The position numbers were made by a program, and so were the translations under genes. From an uncultured Mycoplasmatota bacterium (GTDB lineage Bacteria; Bacillota_I; Bacilli_A; RF39; UBA660): a DNA stretch of 64,000 bases. The stretch spans positions 6,075-70,074 of the forward strand of contig UQVP01000003.1 of the NCBI GenBank assembly GCA_900544605.1, in the 5' to 3' direction. Below the pieces are notes generated by a model. The model was not told the DNA's origin. It made no database searches and worked only from the letters and a program-made list of their open reading frames with translations. Positions 50,280 through 58,555 of this stretch are shown piece after piece; within the stretch, counting starts at the first letter, position 1; the number at the start of each line of letters is the position of its first letter.

Positions 50280-52769
50280 CTATTTACCACAGCATTGTTT
50301 GTATTTTTTTCCACTGCCACATGGGCACAATTGATTGCGACCGATTTTGTTAACCTTTTTAGGTTGACTTTTCTTTTCTTTGTTAGTATCTCTAACAGCT
50401 TCACCTTTGCTTACTTGTTTTCTTTCAACATTTTGTCTGATTTCAGCTTTAATTAAATAGAAAGTAATTTCTTTATCAATTAAATCAAGGAAGTTTTCAA
50501 ATAATTCGTATCCTTCATTTGTATAAGCACGCAATGGATTTTCTTGAGCATAACTTCTTAAATGAATTCCCTCTCTTAATAATGACATAGTATTAATATG
50601 TTCCATCCAATGTGTATCTATAATTCTTAAAGATATAGCTTTTTCAAATTCTTGAATTATTTCTTTTGGTACATCTTTAATTTTAGCTTCATACTCTTTT
50701 ACTAAATGACTATAAATGTAATCTGAAATTTCATCTGGATTTTTATCACTAATATCTTTTACATCAATTTTCTTTTTAACTAATTCATTTACTACTTCTA
50801 ATATTTCACTAAGATCGTTTTCTGTTAAATTATCACTTTCTTGTAAATGATCAAATACTAAAGCATACACAAAATTGTGGAAACTTTCTAATATATCATC
50901 GTGGATATCTTTTTTGTCAAGAATATTATTCCTTTTTTCATAAACAATTTCTCTTTGTTGATTTATAACATCATCATATTGAAGTAATGTTTTTCTTATA
51001 TCATAGTTATTTCCTTCAATTCTTTTTTGAGCAGATTCAACTGATTTTGATAACATTCCATTTCGAATTGATACATCACCATCAAAACCAACACTTTGAA
51101 GTAATGTTTTTGCACGATCAGTACCGAATCTAACCATTAAATCATCTTCAAAAGATACACAGAATTGTGAGAATCCAGGATCTCCTTGACGTCCAGAACG
51201 ACCACGTAGCTGATTGTCGATTCTTCTAGATTCATGTCTTTCTGTTCCAATAACACATAATCCACCTAAAGCCTTAACTTCATCTGATAGTTTAATATCA
51301 GTACCACGTCCAGCCATGTTAGTAGCAATTGTAACAGATCCTTTTTCACCAGCTTTAGCAATAATTTCTGCTTCACGAGCATGGTTTTTAGCATTTAACA
51401 CTTCGTGTTTAATTCCTTCTTTTTTTAACATAGAACTAATTAATTCACTAGTTTCTACCGCCACAGTACCAACTAAAATTGGTTGACCTTTAGCATGTCT
51501 TTCTTTTATTTCTTTAACTATAGCTTTATATTTACCTGCTTTAGTTGGGAATATTAAATCAGAATAATCTTCTCTTATAACCGGTTTATTAGTAGGAATT
51601 TGAATAACATACATATTATATATGTCTCTAAATTCTTCTTCTTCAGTTTTAGCAGTACCTGTCATACCAGCAAGTTTTTTATACATTCTAAATAAATTTT
51701 GGAAAGTAATAGTTGCTAAAGTCTTTGTTTCTTGTTGAATCTCTACACCTTCCTTAGCTTCAATAGCTTGATGAAGACCATCAGAATAATTTCTTCCTTG
51801 CATTAATCTTCCAGTAAATGGATCAACTATAACAACTTTGCCATCTTGAACTACGTAATCAAAATCTCTTTTCATAGCATAATTAGCACGTAAAGCTTGA
51901 TTTATAAAGTGTACTAATGATGTATGTTTAATATCATAAAGGTTATCAATACCAAAAGCTTTTTCAGCACGTTCTACACCTTTGTCATCTAAAGTAACGC
52001 TTTTTGTTTTTTCATCGTATAAATAACCATCATTTTCTTTTAATGATTTAGCAAAATGATCTGTTTCTTTATATAAATTTAATGATTGCATACTTCCACC
52101 TGAAATAATAAGTGGAGTTCTAGCTTCATCGATTAATACTGAGTCAACTTCATCAACAATAGCGAAGTTAAATGGTCTAGCAACTCTATCTTCTGCTTTT
52201 ACAACCATATTATCTCTTAGATAATCAAAACCAATCTCATTATTAGTTGAATATAAAATATCACAATTGTATGCTTCCTTCTTCTCTGATGGAGTTAAAT
52301 CACGGTAATTAACGCCAACAGTTAAGCCAAGGAATCTATAGATACTTCCCATCCATTCAGCATCACGTCCTGCTAAGTATTCATTAACAGTAATAATGTG
52401 AACACCTTCACCGCTTAAAGCATTTAAGTATGCAGGCATAGTAGAAGTTAATGTTTTACCTTCTCCTGTTTTCATTTCGGCTATATTTCCATAATGAATA
52501 GCAAAACCACCAATAACTTGAACTTTATATGGTTTTTCTCCAATAACACGGAAAGCCGCTTCTCTAGCAACAGCAAAAGCTTCAATTTTAATATCTTCTA
52601 AAGTTTCTCCATTTTTTAATCTATTTTTAAATTCATCAGTTTTCCCTTTTAATTCTTCATCACTTAATTTGCTCATTTCTTCATCTAAAGCAAGAACTTC
52701 TTCTGATAAAGCAGTAAAACGTTCTAATTCTTTGTATTCATGATCAAATAATTTTTTTAAAAATTTCAT
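50280..52769 (-). CDS. secA: preprotein translocase ATPase SecA
   Basis: 829 residues from the ATG after AAAGGATTG. DEAD-box motor motifs are all present (AEMKTGEGKT Walker A, VDEVDSVLIDEARTPLI, TNMAGRGTDI, GRSGRQGD), followed by the helical scaffold domain (THWMEHINTM) and a Lys-rich linker to the C-terminal SEC-C zinc motif CPCGSGKKYKQCC. It drives Sec-dependent export at the membrane. Its 3' end is the source of the downstream tail remnants. Confidence 0.98.
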   Translation of the reverse strand: MKFLKKLFDHEYKELERFTALSEEVLALDEEMSKLSDEELKGKTDEFKNRLKNGETLEDIKIEAFAVAREAAFRVIGEKPYKVQVIGGFAIHYGNIAEMKTGEGKTLTSTMPAYLNALSGEGVHIITVNEYLAGRDAEWMGSIYRFLGLTVGVNYRDLTPSEKKEAYNCDILYSTNNEIGFDYLRDNMVVKAEDRVARPFNFAIVDEVDSVLIDEARTPLIISGGSMQSLNLYKETDHFAKSLKENDGYLYDEKTKSVTLDDKGVERAEKAFGIDNLYDIKHTSLVHFINQALRANYAMKRDFDYVVQDGKVVIVDPFTGRLMQGRNYSDGLHQAIEAKEGVEIQQETKTLATITFQNLFRMYKKLAGMTGTAKTEEEEFRDIYNMYVIQIPTNKPVIREDYSDLIFPTKAGKYKAIVKEIKERHAKGQPILVGTVAVETSELISSMLKKEGIKHEVLNAKNHAREAEIIAKAGEKGSVTIATNMAGRGTDIKLSDEVKALGGLCVIGTERHESRRIDNQLRGRSGRQGDPGFSQFCVSFEDDLMVRFGTDRAKTLLQSVGFDGDVSIRNGMLSKSVESAQKRIEGNNYDIRKTLLQYDDVINQQREIVYEKRNNILDKKDIHDDILESFHNFVYALVFDHLQESDNLTENDLSEILEVVNELVKKKIDVKDISDKNPDEISDYIYSHLVKEYEAKIKDVPKEIIQEFEKAISLRIIDTHWMEHINTMSLLREGIHLRSYAQENPLRAYTNEGYELFENFLDLIDKEITFYLIKAEIRQNVERKQVSKGEAVRDTNKEKKSQPKKVNKIGRNQLCPCGSGKKYKQCCGK

Positions 52770-52851
52770 GTGCTCAATCCTTTCTTGTATATACATATCT
52801 ATTTTATCAAAAATTAAAAAAAAATAATAGTTTTTTCTATTATTTCCTTAA

Positions 52852-53091
52852 TTATTCTTCAACTTTTAGGTTTCCTCCGTACCTAGTATCATAATCATCT
52901 AACATATCATAAAATGCACTGTCATCAATTTTAGAAATATTTTTTCTATCTATAACAACATTATTAATTCCGTATTGATTAATTACGTGATACATTTTTC
53001 TTTTTAATTTGCTTATATTTTTCGAATTATAAATTCCACTCATACTAATAAATAAAGTATCATCACTATACACCATTTCCATTTGGTCCAT
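52852..53091 (-). CDS. small STAS-like protein
   Basis: 79 residues. The pattern TLFISMSGIYNSKNISKLKRKMYHVINQ, NNVVIDRKNISKIDDSAFYDML follows STAS domains (anti-sigma-factor antagonists such as SpoIIAA), with DDSAF in place of the usual DSSGL around the phosphorylatable Ser. It lacks partner kinase or sigma genes nearby. RBS AGAGGAG. A Spo0A-box-like sequence lies upstream, so a sporulation role is possible but unproven. Confidence 0.55.
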   Translation of the reverse strand: MDQMEMVYSDDTLFISMSGIYNSKNISKLKRKMYHVINQYGINNVVIDRKNISKIDDSAFYDMLDDYDTRYGGNLKVEE

Positions 53092-53141
53092 AAAATCATC
53101 TCCTCTACTACTATAACACCAATTTTTTTTAATTAATGTTA

Positions 53142-53149
53142 TTCGACAA
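53142..53149. promoter_or_regulatory. Spo0A-box-like site between STAS and murT genes
   Basis: TTCGACAA, the reverse complement of the Spo0A consensus TTGTCGAA, in the divergent intergenic region. Confidence 0.4.
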
Positions 53150-53208
53150 AACTAGAAAAAATTAGTGCCTTCTAATAAAGTATATAAACAGAAATAAAAT
53201 ATATGTGT

Positions 53209-53214
53209 TATAAT
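53209..53214 (+). promoter_or_regulatory. extended -10 promoter element of murT-gatD
   Basis: TATAAT with TGT directly before it, 18 bases upstream of the murT start; the -35 is poor. Confidence 0.5.
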
Positions 53215-53231
53215 TAAAAAGAGGTGTAGTT

Positions 53232-54563
53232 ATGAAAAAAGTATGTGCTATCGCAATGGGAAAAATACTAATTTTTTTAGGTAAAATTGTAAAAAGAGGT
53301 TCTGTTTTGCCAGGGAATATTGCAACAAAAATTGATAAAAATATATTACATAAATTCAAAATGCCTAAAACAGTAATTGCTGTTACAGGAAGTTCTGGTA
53401 AAGGTAGTATTACAAATATGCTTGCAACAACTTATAGAAAGATGGGTTACACAGTTTGCCATAATAGTTCTGGATCTAACTTAAATCTTGGAATACTTAC
53501 AACTTTAATAGAAAATAGTTCTTTATCAGGAAAAATTAAAAGTGATGTTGTTATTGTCGAAGTTGATGAAAGATATACTAAATATGTTTTCCCAGCCATT
53601 AAACCTCAAACTGTTGTAATAACAAATATTACTAGAGATCAACCACCAAGACAAGGAAATTTTGATATGGTTTTTAAAGAAATTAAAAAAGCTATAACAC
53701 CTAATATGCATTTAATTTTAAATGCTGATGATCCTTATTTACAAAAATTTGTTATTGGTGAAAAAAATAAAGTTACTTATTATGGAATTGAAAAAAATAA
53801 ATATAGTACAAATAAGTCTAAATTTGAAAACTTAAACTTAACTTATTGTCCAAAATGTAATCATAAATTAACATATGATTTTTATCATTTTGAAAATATT
53901 GGTGGTTATAGATGTGAAAACTGTGACTTTGTTCATCCTAACAATGATATTAGTGTAACAAAAATAAATTATGAAAATAATAATATTGTTTTAAATGACA
54001 AGACAGTTTTAAATATTCCTTTCGGGATGTTATTTGCTATATATAATGTTTTAGCAGCATATACCACTTTAATTTCATTGAACAATAATAAAGAAGATGT
54101 TGTTAACCGTTTAAATGAATCAGTAGAAAAAGCTAAACACTTTAATTCATTTGAAGAAAACAATCGTGTTGTTTATACTTTAAATAACAAAAATGAAAAT
54201 AGTACTACCTTTAATCAATCATTATTATTTATTGACCGTGATAAAAATCCTAAAACGATAGTCATCGGATGGAAAGAAATAAGTAGAAGATATAATTTTA
54301 ATGATTTATCTTGGCTATATGATATTAATTTTGAACTTTTAAGTAAACATAAAATAGAAAAAGTAGTTTGCATCGGACCAGAACAATATGATATTGCGGT
54401 ACGATTAAAACTAGCTGGAATTGATACCAAAAAAATAGTATGTTTTGAAAATGTTGAAGATGCCACATATTATCTTAAAAAGAAAACGAAAGAAAACATA
54501 TATGCTATATTAAACTTTGATTTGATTGATCCTTTTACCAACAATATGAAGGAGGATTTATAA
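53232..54563 (+). CDS. murT: MurT-like Mur ligase subunit of lipid II isoglutaminyl synthase
   Basis: 443 residues. Mur ligase core with P-loop TGSSGKGSITN (GKGS as in FolC, where most MurT have GKTT), the HNSSGSNLNLGI block, NITRDQPPRQGNFD, a four-Cys zinc ribbon (CPKCNHKL, CENCDF) and the C-terminal DUF1727 domain with DLSWLYDINFE, which holds the Asp that completes the GatD active site in S. aureus. With GatD it amidates the D-Glu of lipid II. RBS AGAGGTG. Overlaps gatD by 1 base. Confidence 0.88.
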   Translation: MKKVCAIAMGKILIFLGKIVKRGSVLPGNIATKIDKNILHKFKMPKTVIAVTGSSGKGSITNMLATTYRKMGYTVCHNSSGSNLNLGILTTLIENSSLSGKIKSDVVIVEVDERYTKYVFPAIKPQTVVITNITRDQPPRQGNFDMVFKEIKKAITPNMHLILNADDPYLQKFVIGEKNKVTYYGIEKNKYSTNKSKFENLNLTYCPKCNHKLTYDFYHFENIGGYRCENCDFVHPNNDISVTKINYENNNIVLNDKTVLNIPFGMLFAIYNVLAAYTTLISLNNNKEDVVNRLNESVEKAKHFNSFEENNRVVYTLNNKNENSTTFNQSLLFIDRDKNPKTIVIGWKEISRRYNFNDLSWLYDINFELLSKHKIEKVVCIGPEQYDIAVRLKLAGIDTKKIVCFENVEDATYYLKKKTKENIYAILNFDLIDPFTNNMKEDL

Positions 54564-55285
54564 TGATTAGAATTGCACATTTATATTATGATTTAATGAA
54601 TTTATATGGTGATAACGGAAATATCAAAGCCATTAAGTATCAACTAGAGAATCAAGGTATAAAAACGATTGTTGATTTTTTAACAATTGGCGATAATATT
54701 GATTTTGATAAATATTATTTAATATATTTAGGACCTGGAACATACGATAATCAAAAAATAATTCTTAAAGATTTAATGAAATATCAAAAAAATATAAAAA
54801 GATTTATTGATGAAGATAAATTTGTTATTGCTACCGGAAACGCGTTAGAATTATTTGGGAAAATTATAAAACCATTAAATGGTAAAAATATTAAAGCTTT
54901 AAATATATTTGATTTTGAAAGCGAAGAAACTGAATTAAGACTTGTTGGAGAGACTGTAGCAACATGTAATAGATTAAAAAAAGAAGTAATTGGATTTCAA
55001 AATCAAAATTCTATTATAACTAAGTTAAAAAATCCTTGGTTTGAATTAAGTAAAGGTATTGGTTCGAATGTTAATTCAAATATTGAAGGAATTAACTACA
55101 AAAACTTTTATGGAACATATATGATTGGACCTATTTTAGTAAGAAATTCAGAACTATTAGAGTTAATATGTAAAAAACTAATACTGCAAAAAAATAAAGA
55201 TTTTAAATTTAAAAGTTTTAATGTAACACTTGAAAATAAAGCTTATAATGAATATATAAAAAATTATCTAACAAAAAAAGTATGA
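54563..55285 (+). CDS. gatD: GatD-like glutamine amidotransferase lacking catalytic Cys and His
   Basis: 240 residues, full length. Homology to GatD is clear: HLYYDLMNLYGDNGN, YLGPGTYDNQ, FQNQ and GTYMIGPILVRN. The nucleophile loop, ICGGYQ in S. aureus GatD, reads IATGNALELFG, with Thr91 at the Cys position. The catalytic His in GTYLHGP is Ile188. The glutaminase triad is therefore missing two of three residues, and ammonia release from glutamine is not expected. It may be a structural partner of MurT, or the pair may use free ammonia or another substrate. RBS GGAGG; start overlaps the murT stop. Confidence 0.85.
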   Translation: MIRIAHLYYDLMNLYGDNGNIKAIKYQLENQGIKTIVDFLTIGDNIDFDKYYLIYLGPGTYDNQKIILKDLMKYQKNIKRFIDEDKFVIATGNALELFGKIIKPLNGKNIKALNIFDFESEETELRLVGETVATCNRLKKEVIGFQNQNSIITKLKNPWFELSKGIGSNVNSNIEGINYKNFYGTYMIGPILVRNSELLELICKKLILQKNKDFKFKSFNVTLENKAYNEYIKNYLTKKV

Positions 55286-55305
55286 TCACTCATACTTTTA
55301 TTTTG
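55274..55305 (+). terminator. terminator of murT-gatD
   Basis: AAAAAGTATGA / TCATACTTTT with a 4-base loop and TTTTATTTT tail. Confidence 0.8.
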
Positions 55306-55831
55306 TATCTATAATACCATAATTTCCATCTTTTCTCTTATATAAGATAGAAACACATTCAGAATCTGTATTTTTAAATACAAAGAATTCATGTCCTAAT
55401 AAATCCATTTGTAATAAGGCTTCTTCTTCATTCATTGGTTTCATTTCAATTGCTTTTCTTTTTACAATCTTTTCATCTTTTTCTTCATCTTTATTAACTT
55501 CAAATTCATAATTGAAATCAATAAAGTTATTTTTTTCTTTACGTTTTTTTAGTTTAGTTTTATTTTTTCTGATTTGTCTTTCAATTTTATCAGAAACTAA
55601 ATCTATTGCTGCATATAAATCATCATGTGATTCTTCTCCACGTAGTATTATTTTATTTACTGGTATAGTAACTTCAATAATTTGTTCTTTACCTCTAACC
55701 TTAACAACAATACTAGCAGAAACATCACTTGGAGATTCTAAATATTTATCTAACCTTCCAATCTTTTCTTCAATGTAACTTTTAATTGCTGGTGTTACAT
55801 CCACATTTTTTCCTCGAATATTAAATTTCAT
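55298..55831 (-). CDS. hpf: long-form ribosome hibernation promoting factor
   Basis: 177 residues. N-terminal HPF/RaiA domain (1 to about 100, MKFNIRGKNVDVTPAIKSYIEEKIGRLDKY, ending in basic KTKLKKRKE), an acidic linker, and the C-terminal dimerisation domain (about 122-175, KPMNEEEALLQMDLLGHEFFVFKN). The long form pairs 70S ribosomes into 100S dimers in resting cells. RBS GGGAGGATG. Monocistronic. Confidence 0.95.
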   Translation of the reverse strand: MKFNIRGKNVDVTPAIKSYIEEKIGRLDKYLESPSDVSASIVVKVRGKEQIIEVTIPVNKIILRGEESHDDLYAAIDLVSDKIERQIRKNKTKLKKRKEKNNFIDFNYEFEVNKDEEKDEKIVKRKAIEMKPMNEEEALLQMDLLGHEFFVFKNTDSECVSILYKRKDGNYGIIDTK

Positions 55832-55885
55832 ATTCTCATCCTCCCATTTATATTATACCACAACATCTCTTTTTTTCATAGAAAG

Positions 55886-55918
55886 AAAACAGCTTTGTTT
55901 ACACTAAAGCTGTTTTAA
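55886..55918 (-). terminator. terminator of the cold shock gene
   Basis: AAAACAGCTTT / AAAGCTGTTTT hairpin with a 10-base loop and CTTTCT tail; overlaps the gene's stop. Confidence 0.8.
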
Positions 55919-56114
55919 TTTCTACTACATTTTTTGCTTGAAGACCTTTATCAGTTCTTACTAGTTCAAACTCAACGTATTGACCTTCAACAAGTGTTTT
56001 ATAGCCTTCAGATAAAATAGAAGAATAGTGAACAAAAATATCTTCGCCACCTTCATTGTGTTCAATAAAACCATAGCCTTTATCGTTATTAAACCATTTT
56101 ACTTTACCACGCAT
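55899..56114 (-). CDS. cold shock (Csp) family RNA chaperone
   Basis: 71 residues, a single CSD fold with RNP1 KGYGFIEH (usual KGFGFIE) and RNP2 DIFVHYSSI. It binds single-stranded RNA and DNA and melts RNA structure. RBS AGAAGGGAG; consensus promoter at 56150-56178. Confidence 0.95.
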   Translation of the reverse strand: MRGKVKWFNNDKGYGFIEHNEGGEDIFVHYSSILSEGYKTLVEGQYVEFELVRTDKGLQAKNVVEIKTALV

Positions 56115-56149
56115 ATTTAAATCTCCCTTCTATTTACTGCTACAATATA

Positions 56150-56178
56150 AATATACCGTGAATATGAGCTATTTTCAA
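56150..56178 (-). promoter_or_regulatory. promoter of the cold shock gene
   Basis: TTGAAA (56173-56178), 17-bp spacer, TATATT (56150-56155). Confidence 0.8.
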
Positions 56179-56187
56179 CAAATTTAG

Positions 56188-56207
56188 GACGACTTAATTC
56201 GACAAAA
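56188..56207. promoter_or_regulatory. Spo0A-box-like tandem upstream of csp and agr
   Basis: TTCGACAA, reverse of TTGTCGAA, preceded by a second CGAC core exactly 10 bp away. Tandem boxes one helical turn apart are usual for Spo0A. Confidence 0.4.
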
Positions 56208-56284
56208 TTTGCATTATATTACTAGTATGTTTTAGGCAGAACAATTAAAATTGTAATACTTTTTATATTTATATAATTATATTT

Positions 56285-56320
56285 GTCTTAAACCGCCATT
56301 TTTGTGTCTAAAACTATAAT
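56285..56320 (+). promoter_or_regulatory. putative AgrA-controlled agrBD promoter
   Basis: Direct repeats GTCTTAAAC (56285-56293) and GTCTAAAAC (56306-56314) start 21 bp apart; the second abuts the -10 TATAAT (56315-56320). There is no good -35. Two 9-mers with a 12-bp gap is the usual spacing of LytTR-domain regulators such as AgrA. Confidence 0.55.
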
Positions 56321-56436
56321 ATTTGCAATTTTTTTGTCTTTTTATACATATAATTCTTCAAAACTTGCATCTAAAACAAATTTTCAATTTAACAATAATT
56401 TTTTTGATAAACTATAAACGTAGTAGGAGAAAAAAT

Positions 56437-57036
56437 ATGAAGAATTATATTATAAATAATACGATGAATTATATTTTAAAATATAATAACTATGATAAAA
56501 TCAAACAAGAAGAATTAAAATATGGCCTGGTTGCTATATATTTATTAGTTACTAAATTAATAATTATTTTAATACTCGCTTTCTTATTAGGGATATTAAA
56601 AGAAGTTATATTATTTACCATCATATATATTCCAATTAGAGCTGTATCATTTGGATTGCATGCTACAAAAAGTTGGATATGTTTAATTGTTTCAACATTG
56701 TTATTTGTTGGTCTGCCTTTTGTATCTAAATATTTGTTAATGCCAACATATATAAAATTAATTATAGGAATTATCTCTATCTTACTAATGTTTAAAAACA
56801 GTCCTGCTGATACACATAAAAGACCAATAATTAATGAAAATAGAAGATTATTTTTCAAATATTTTTCAGTAATTATAGCAATTATATACACAACATTATC
56901 CATATTTATAAATAATAATTTTATATCAAATAGCTTATTATTAACACTAATTATTCAATGTTTTATAACAAGTCCTTTAGTTTATAAATTATTTAAATTG
57001 CCATATAACAATTATAAAAACTTTAAATTTGATTAA
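56437..57036 (+). CDS. agrB: AgrB accessory gene regulator, AIP-processing membrane peptidase
   Basis: 199 residues from the ATG with AGGAG at 7-base spacing. About six membrane segments. Catalytic His75 and Cys82 (FGLHATKSWIC) keep the 7-residue spacing of S. aureus His77 and Cys84, and the NSPADTHKRPI block is conserved in AgrB. It cuts AgrD and forms the thiolactone ring of the autoinducer. Followed 40 bases later by agrD. Confidence 0.92.
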   Translation: MKNYIINNTMNYILKYNNYDKIKQEELKYGLVAIYLLVTKLIIILILAFLLGILKEVILFTIIYIPIRAVSFGLHATKSWICLIVSTLLFVGLPFVSKYLLMPTYIKLIIGIISILLMFKNSPADTHKRPIINENRRLFFKYFSVIIAIIYTTLSIFINNNFISNSLLLTLIIQCFITSPLVYKLFKLPYNNYKNFKFD

Positions 57037-57076
57037 ATCTATAAAGGTTTAAAATAAAAAGAAAGGAGGGCTTTAA

Positions 57077-57196
57077 ATGAAATTATTTGCATCTATTTTA
57101 GCTGCTTTAGGTTTTGGTGCTGCTGGAGCAGGAAGTCAAGCTTGCTTTGGTTGGATAATTGATGAACCTGAATGTCCAAAAAGTTTAATTAAATAA
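57077..57196 (+). CDS. agrD: AgrD-type autoinducer precursor peptide
   Basis: 39 residues, with AAAGGAGG upstream. N-terminal amphipathic leader (1-20), Cys23 that would form the thiolactone, and the conserved acidic C-terminal recognition tail DEPECPKSL (29-37). Cleavage just before Asp29 would give a ring of six residues (Cys23 to Ile28); typical AIPs have five. A second Cys (33) lies in the tail. Processed by AgrB and sensed by AgrC. Confidence 0.9.
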   Translation: MKLFASILAALGFGAAGAGSQACFGWIIDEPECPKSLIK

Positions 57197-57203
57197 ATAA
57201 AAT

Positions 57204-57239
57204 AAAAATACTAGCTCGTTAACCTAGTATTTTTATTTT
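57204..57239. terminator. bidirectional terminator between agrD and agrC
   Basis: AAAAATACTAG / CTAGTATTTTT hairpin with a 9-base loop; serves the convergent agrBD and agrAC units. Confidence 0.85.
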
Positions 57240-58555
57240 ACTTTAATTTCTAATAATTGTGTGAAAATGTCATTTTCAACACTTGTCAAATTAGTTAATT
57301 TACTATTTTTATCCACTATTTCTTTAACCAGGGCTAATCCATATCCATGTCCTTCAGATTTAGTTGTATATCCTTTTTCATATATCTTTTCTATATTTAT
57401 TGATCCTTTAAAATTATTAGAAATTTTTATACAGAGTTTATCTTCATCTGTAAACAATTCAATAAAGATTCTTTTGTCTTCTTTATTTTTAACTTCTTCT
57501 ATCGCATTATCTAAGAAAACTCCTGTAATACGACATACATCAAACATTAAAGATTCCCCAAGTTCAATAAGATCAACAGTTCGAACTTTTCTATCAACAA
57601 TCAAATTGAAGTCAATTTTCTCATCTTTCATAACCAATAACTTACTATATATAACCGCCCTTAATCCGCCAGCTGGTATTTTGTTAGTATCAAACATTAA
57701 TTTTTCATCATCTTTTATTTTATTATCAATTATCTTATCAATATATTCTGGAATATCTTTTTCTTTTTTTATAATCATGTTTCTAATCATTAGTAATTGA
57801 TTTTTATTTTCATGATTGGATACCCTATAGACATCTAAAATTTCCTCATATTCTTTCAAACTGTTTAATGTATTATTATATTTATCATTAATTTTAGAAT
57901 AATTTGTTTCGGCAATTAAATATTTATAATATATAAAAATATAAATTACTGAAATAGCAATATTACCAATTATTATACTTAATAGTGGATAATGATAGTA
58001 AACAGATAAAAAATTAAAGTTGATTGTTATTATGGTTGCTAATATAATTATCACAAAAGAATTAATCTTTATTTCTGTTATTGATGAAACTATTTTATTA
58101 TAAAGATTTTGAATAATTTTAATGTTGCAAGCCATAATAGCAATTATTGATATAAAAGTATTGGCTATTAATTTTCCAACCAAGTTTGAAACAATAAAAT
58201 TACTATCTATTTTTAATACAACCACTGCCAAAATTGCAAAAATTAATTCTGATATCATCATTGTTAATTGAGAAAAAATCGAAGTTATAAAACTAATTCT
58301 ATAATTACACTTAAATAAAAAATAACAAAATATAGTCATTATAACTACTATTACTAATACTCTAAAAATTGTATTAATAAAAAGAAAATTTACTAACATC
58401 AATAAAGCAAATATAATTTGAACTGCATAATACTTATAACTTTTAAAATTTATCTTTTTATTTAATAACCTTGACCAAATAAAAATATAAGCAAAAGAAT
58501 TAATCAGCGCTCCAATAATGTTATTAATACTAAAAATTTCCATACTACTTCTCAC
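57233..58555 (-). CDS. agrC: AgrC-like sensor histidine kinase
   Basis: 440 residues. An N-terminal domain with about six transmembrane helices (1-210) is followed by a dimerisation helix with the phospho-acceptor His in NHENKNQLLMIRN and an HPK10-type ATPase (FLDNAIEEVKNKEDKR, KGYTTKSEGHGYGLALVKEIV). It should bind the AgrD-derived peptide outside the cell. It lies downstream of agrA and overlaps it by 11 bases, the reverse of the usual C-A order. Confidence 0.9.
   Translation of the reverse strand: MRSSMEIFSINNIIGALINSFAYIFIWSRLLNKKINFKSYKYYAVQIIFALLMLVNFLFINTIFRVLVIVVIMTIFCYFLFKCNYRISFITSIFSQLTMMISELIFAILAVVVLKIDSNFIVSNLVGKLIANTFISIIAIMACNIKIIQNLYNKIVSSITEIKINSFVIIILATIITINFNFLSVYYHYPLLSIIIGNIAISVIYIFIYYKYLIAETNYSKINDKYNNTLNSLKEYEEILDVYRVSNHENKNQLLMIRNMIIKKEKDIPEYIDKIIDNKIKDDEKLMFDTNKIPAGGLRAVIYSKLLVMKDEKIDFNLIVDRKVRTVDLIELGESLMFDVCRITGVFLDNAIEEVKNKEDKRIFIELFTDEDKLCIKISNNFKGSINIEKIYEKGYTTKSEGHGYGLALVKEIVDKNSKLTNLTSVENDIFTQLLEIKVK

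Larger units (their letters stand above)
56179..56436. other. regulatory region between csp and agrB
   Basis: No gene. Holds a Spo0A-box-like pair near 56188-56207, four copies of a GTCTWAAAC-type motif, a TATAAT box at 56315-56320 and about 110 bases of AT-rich leader before agrB. Confidence 0.6.
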
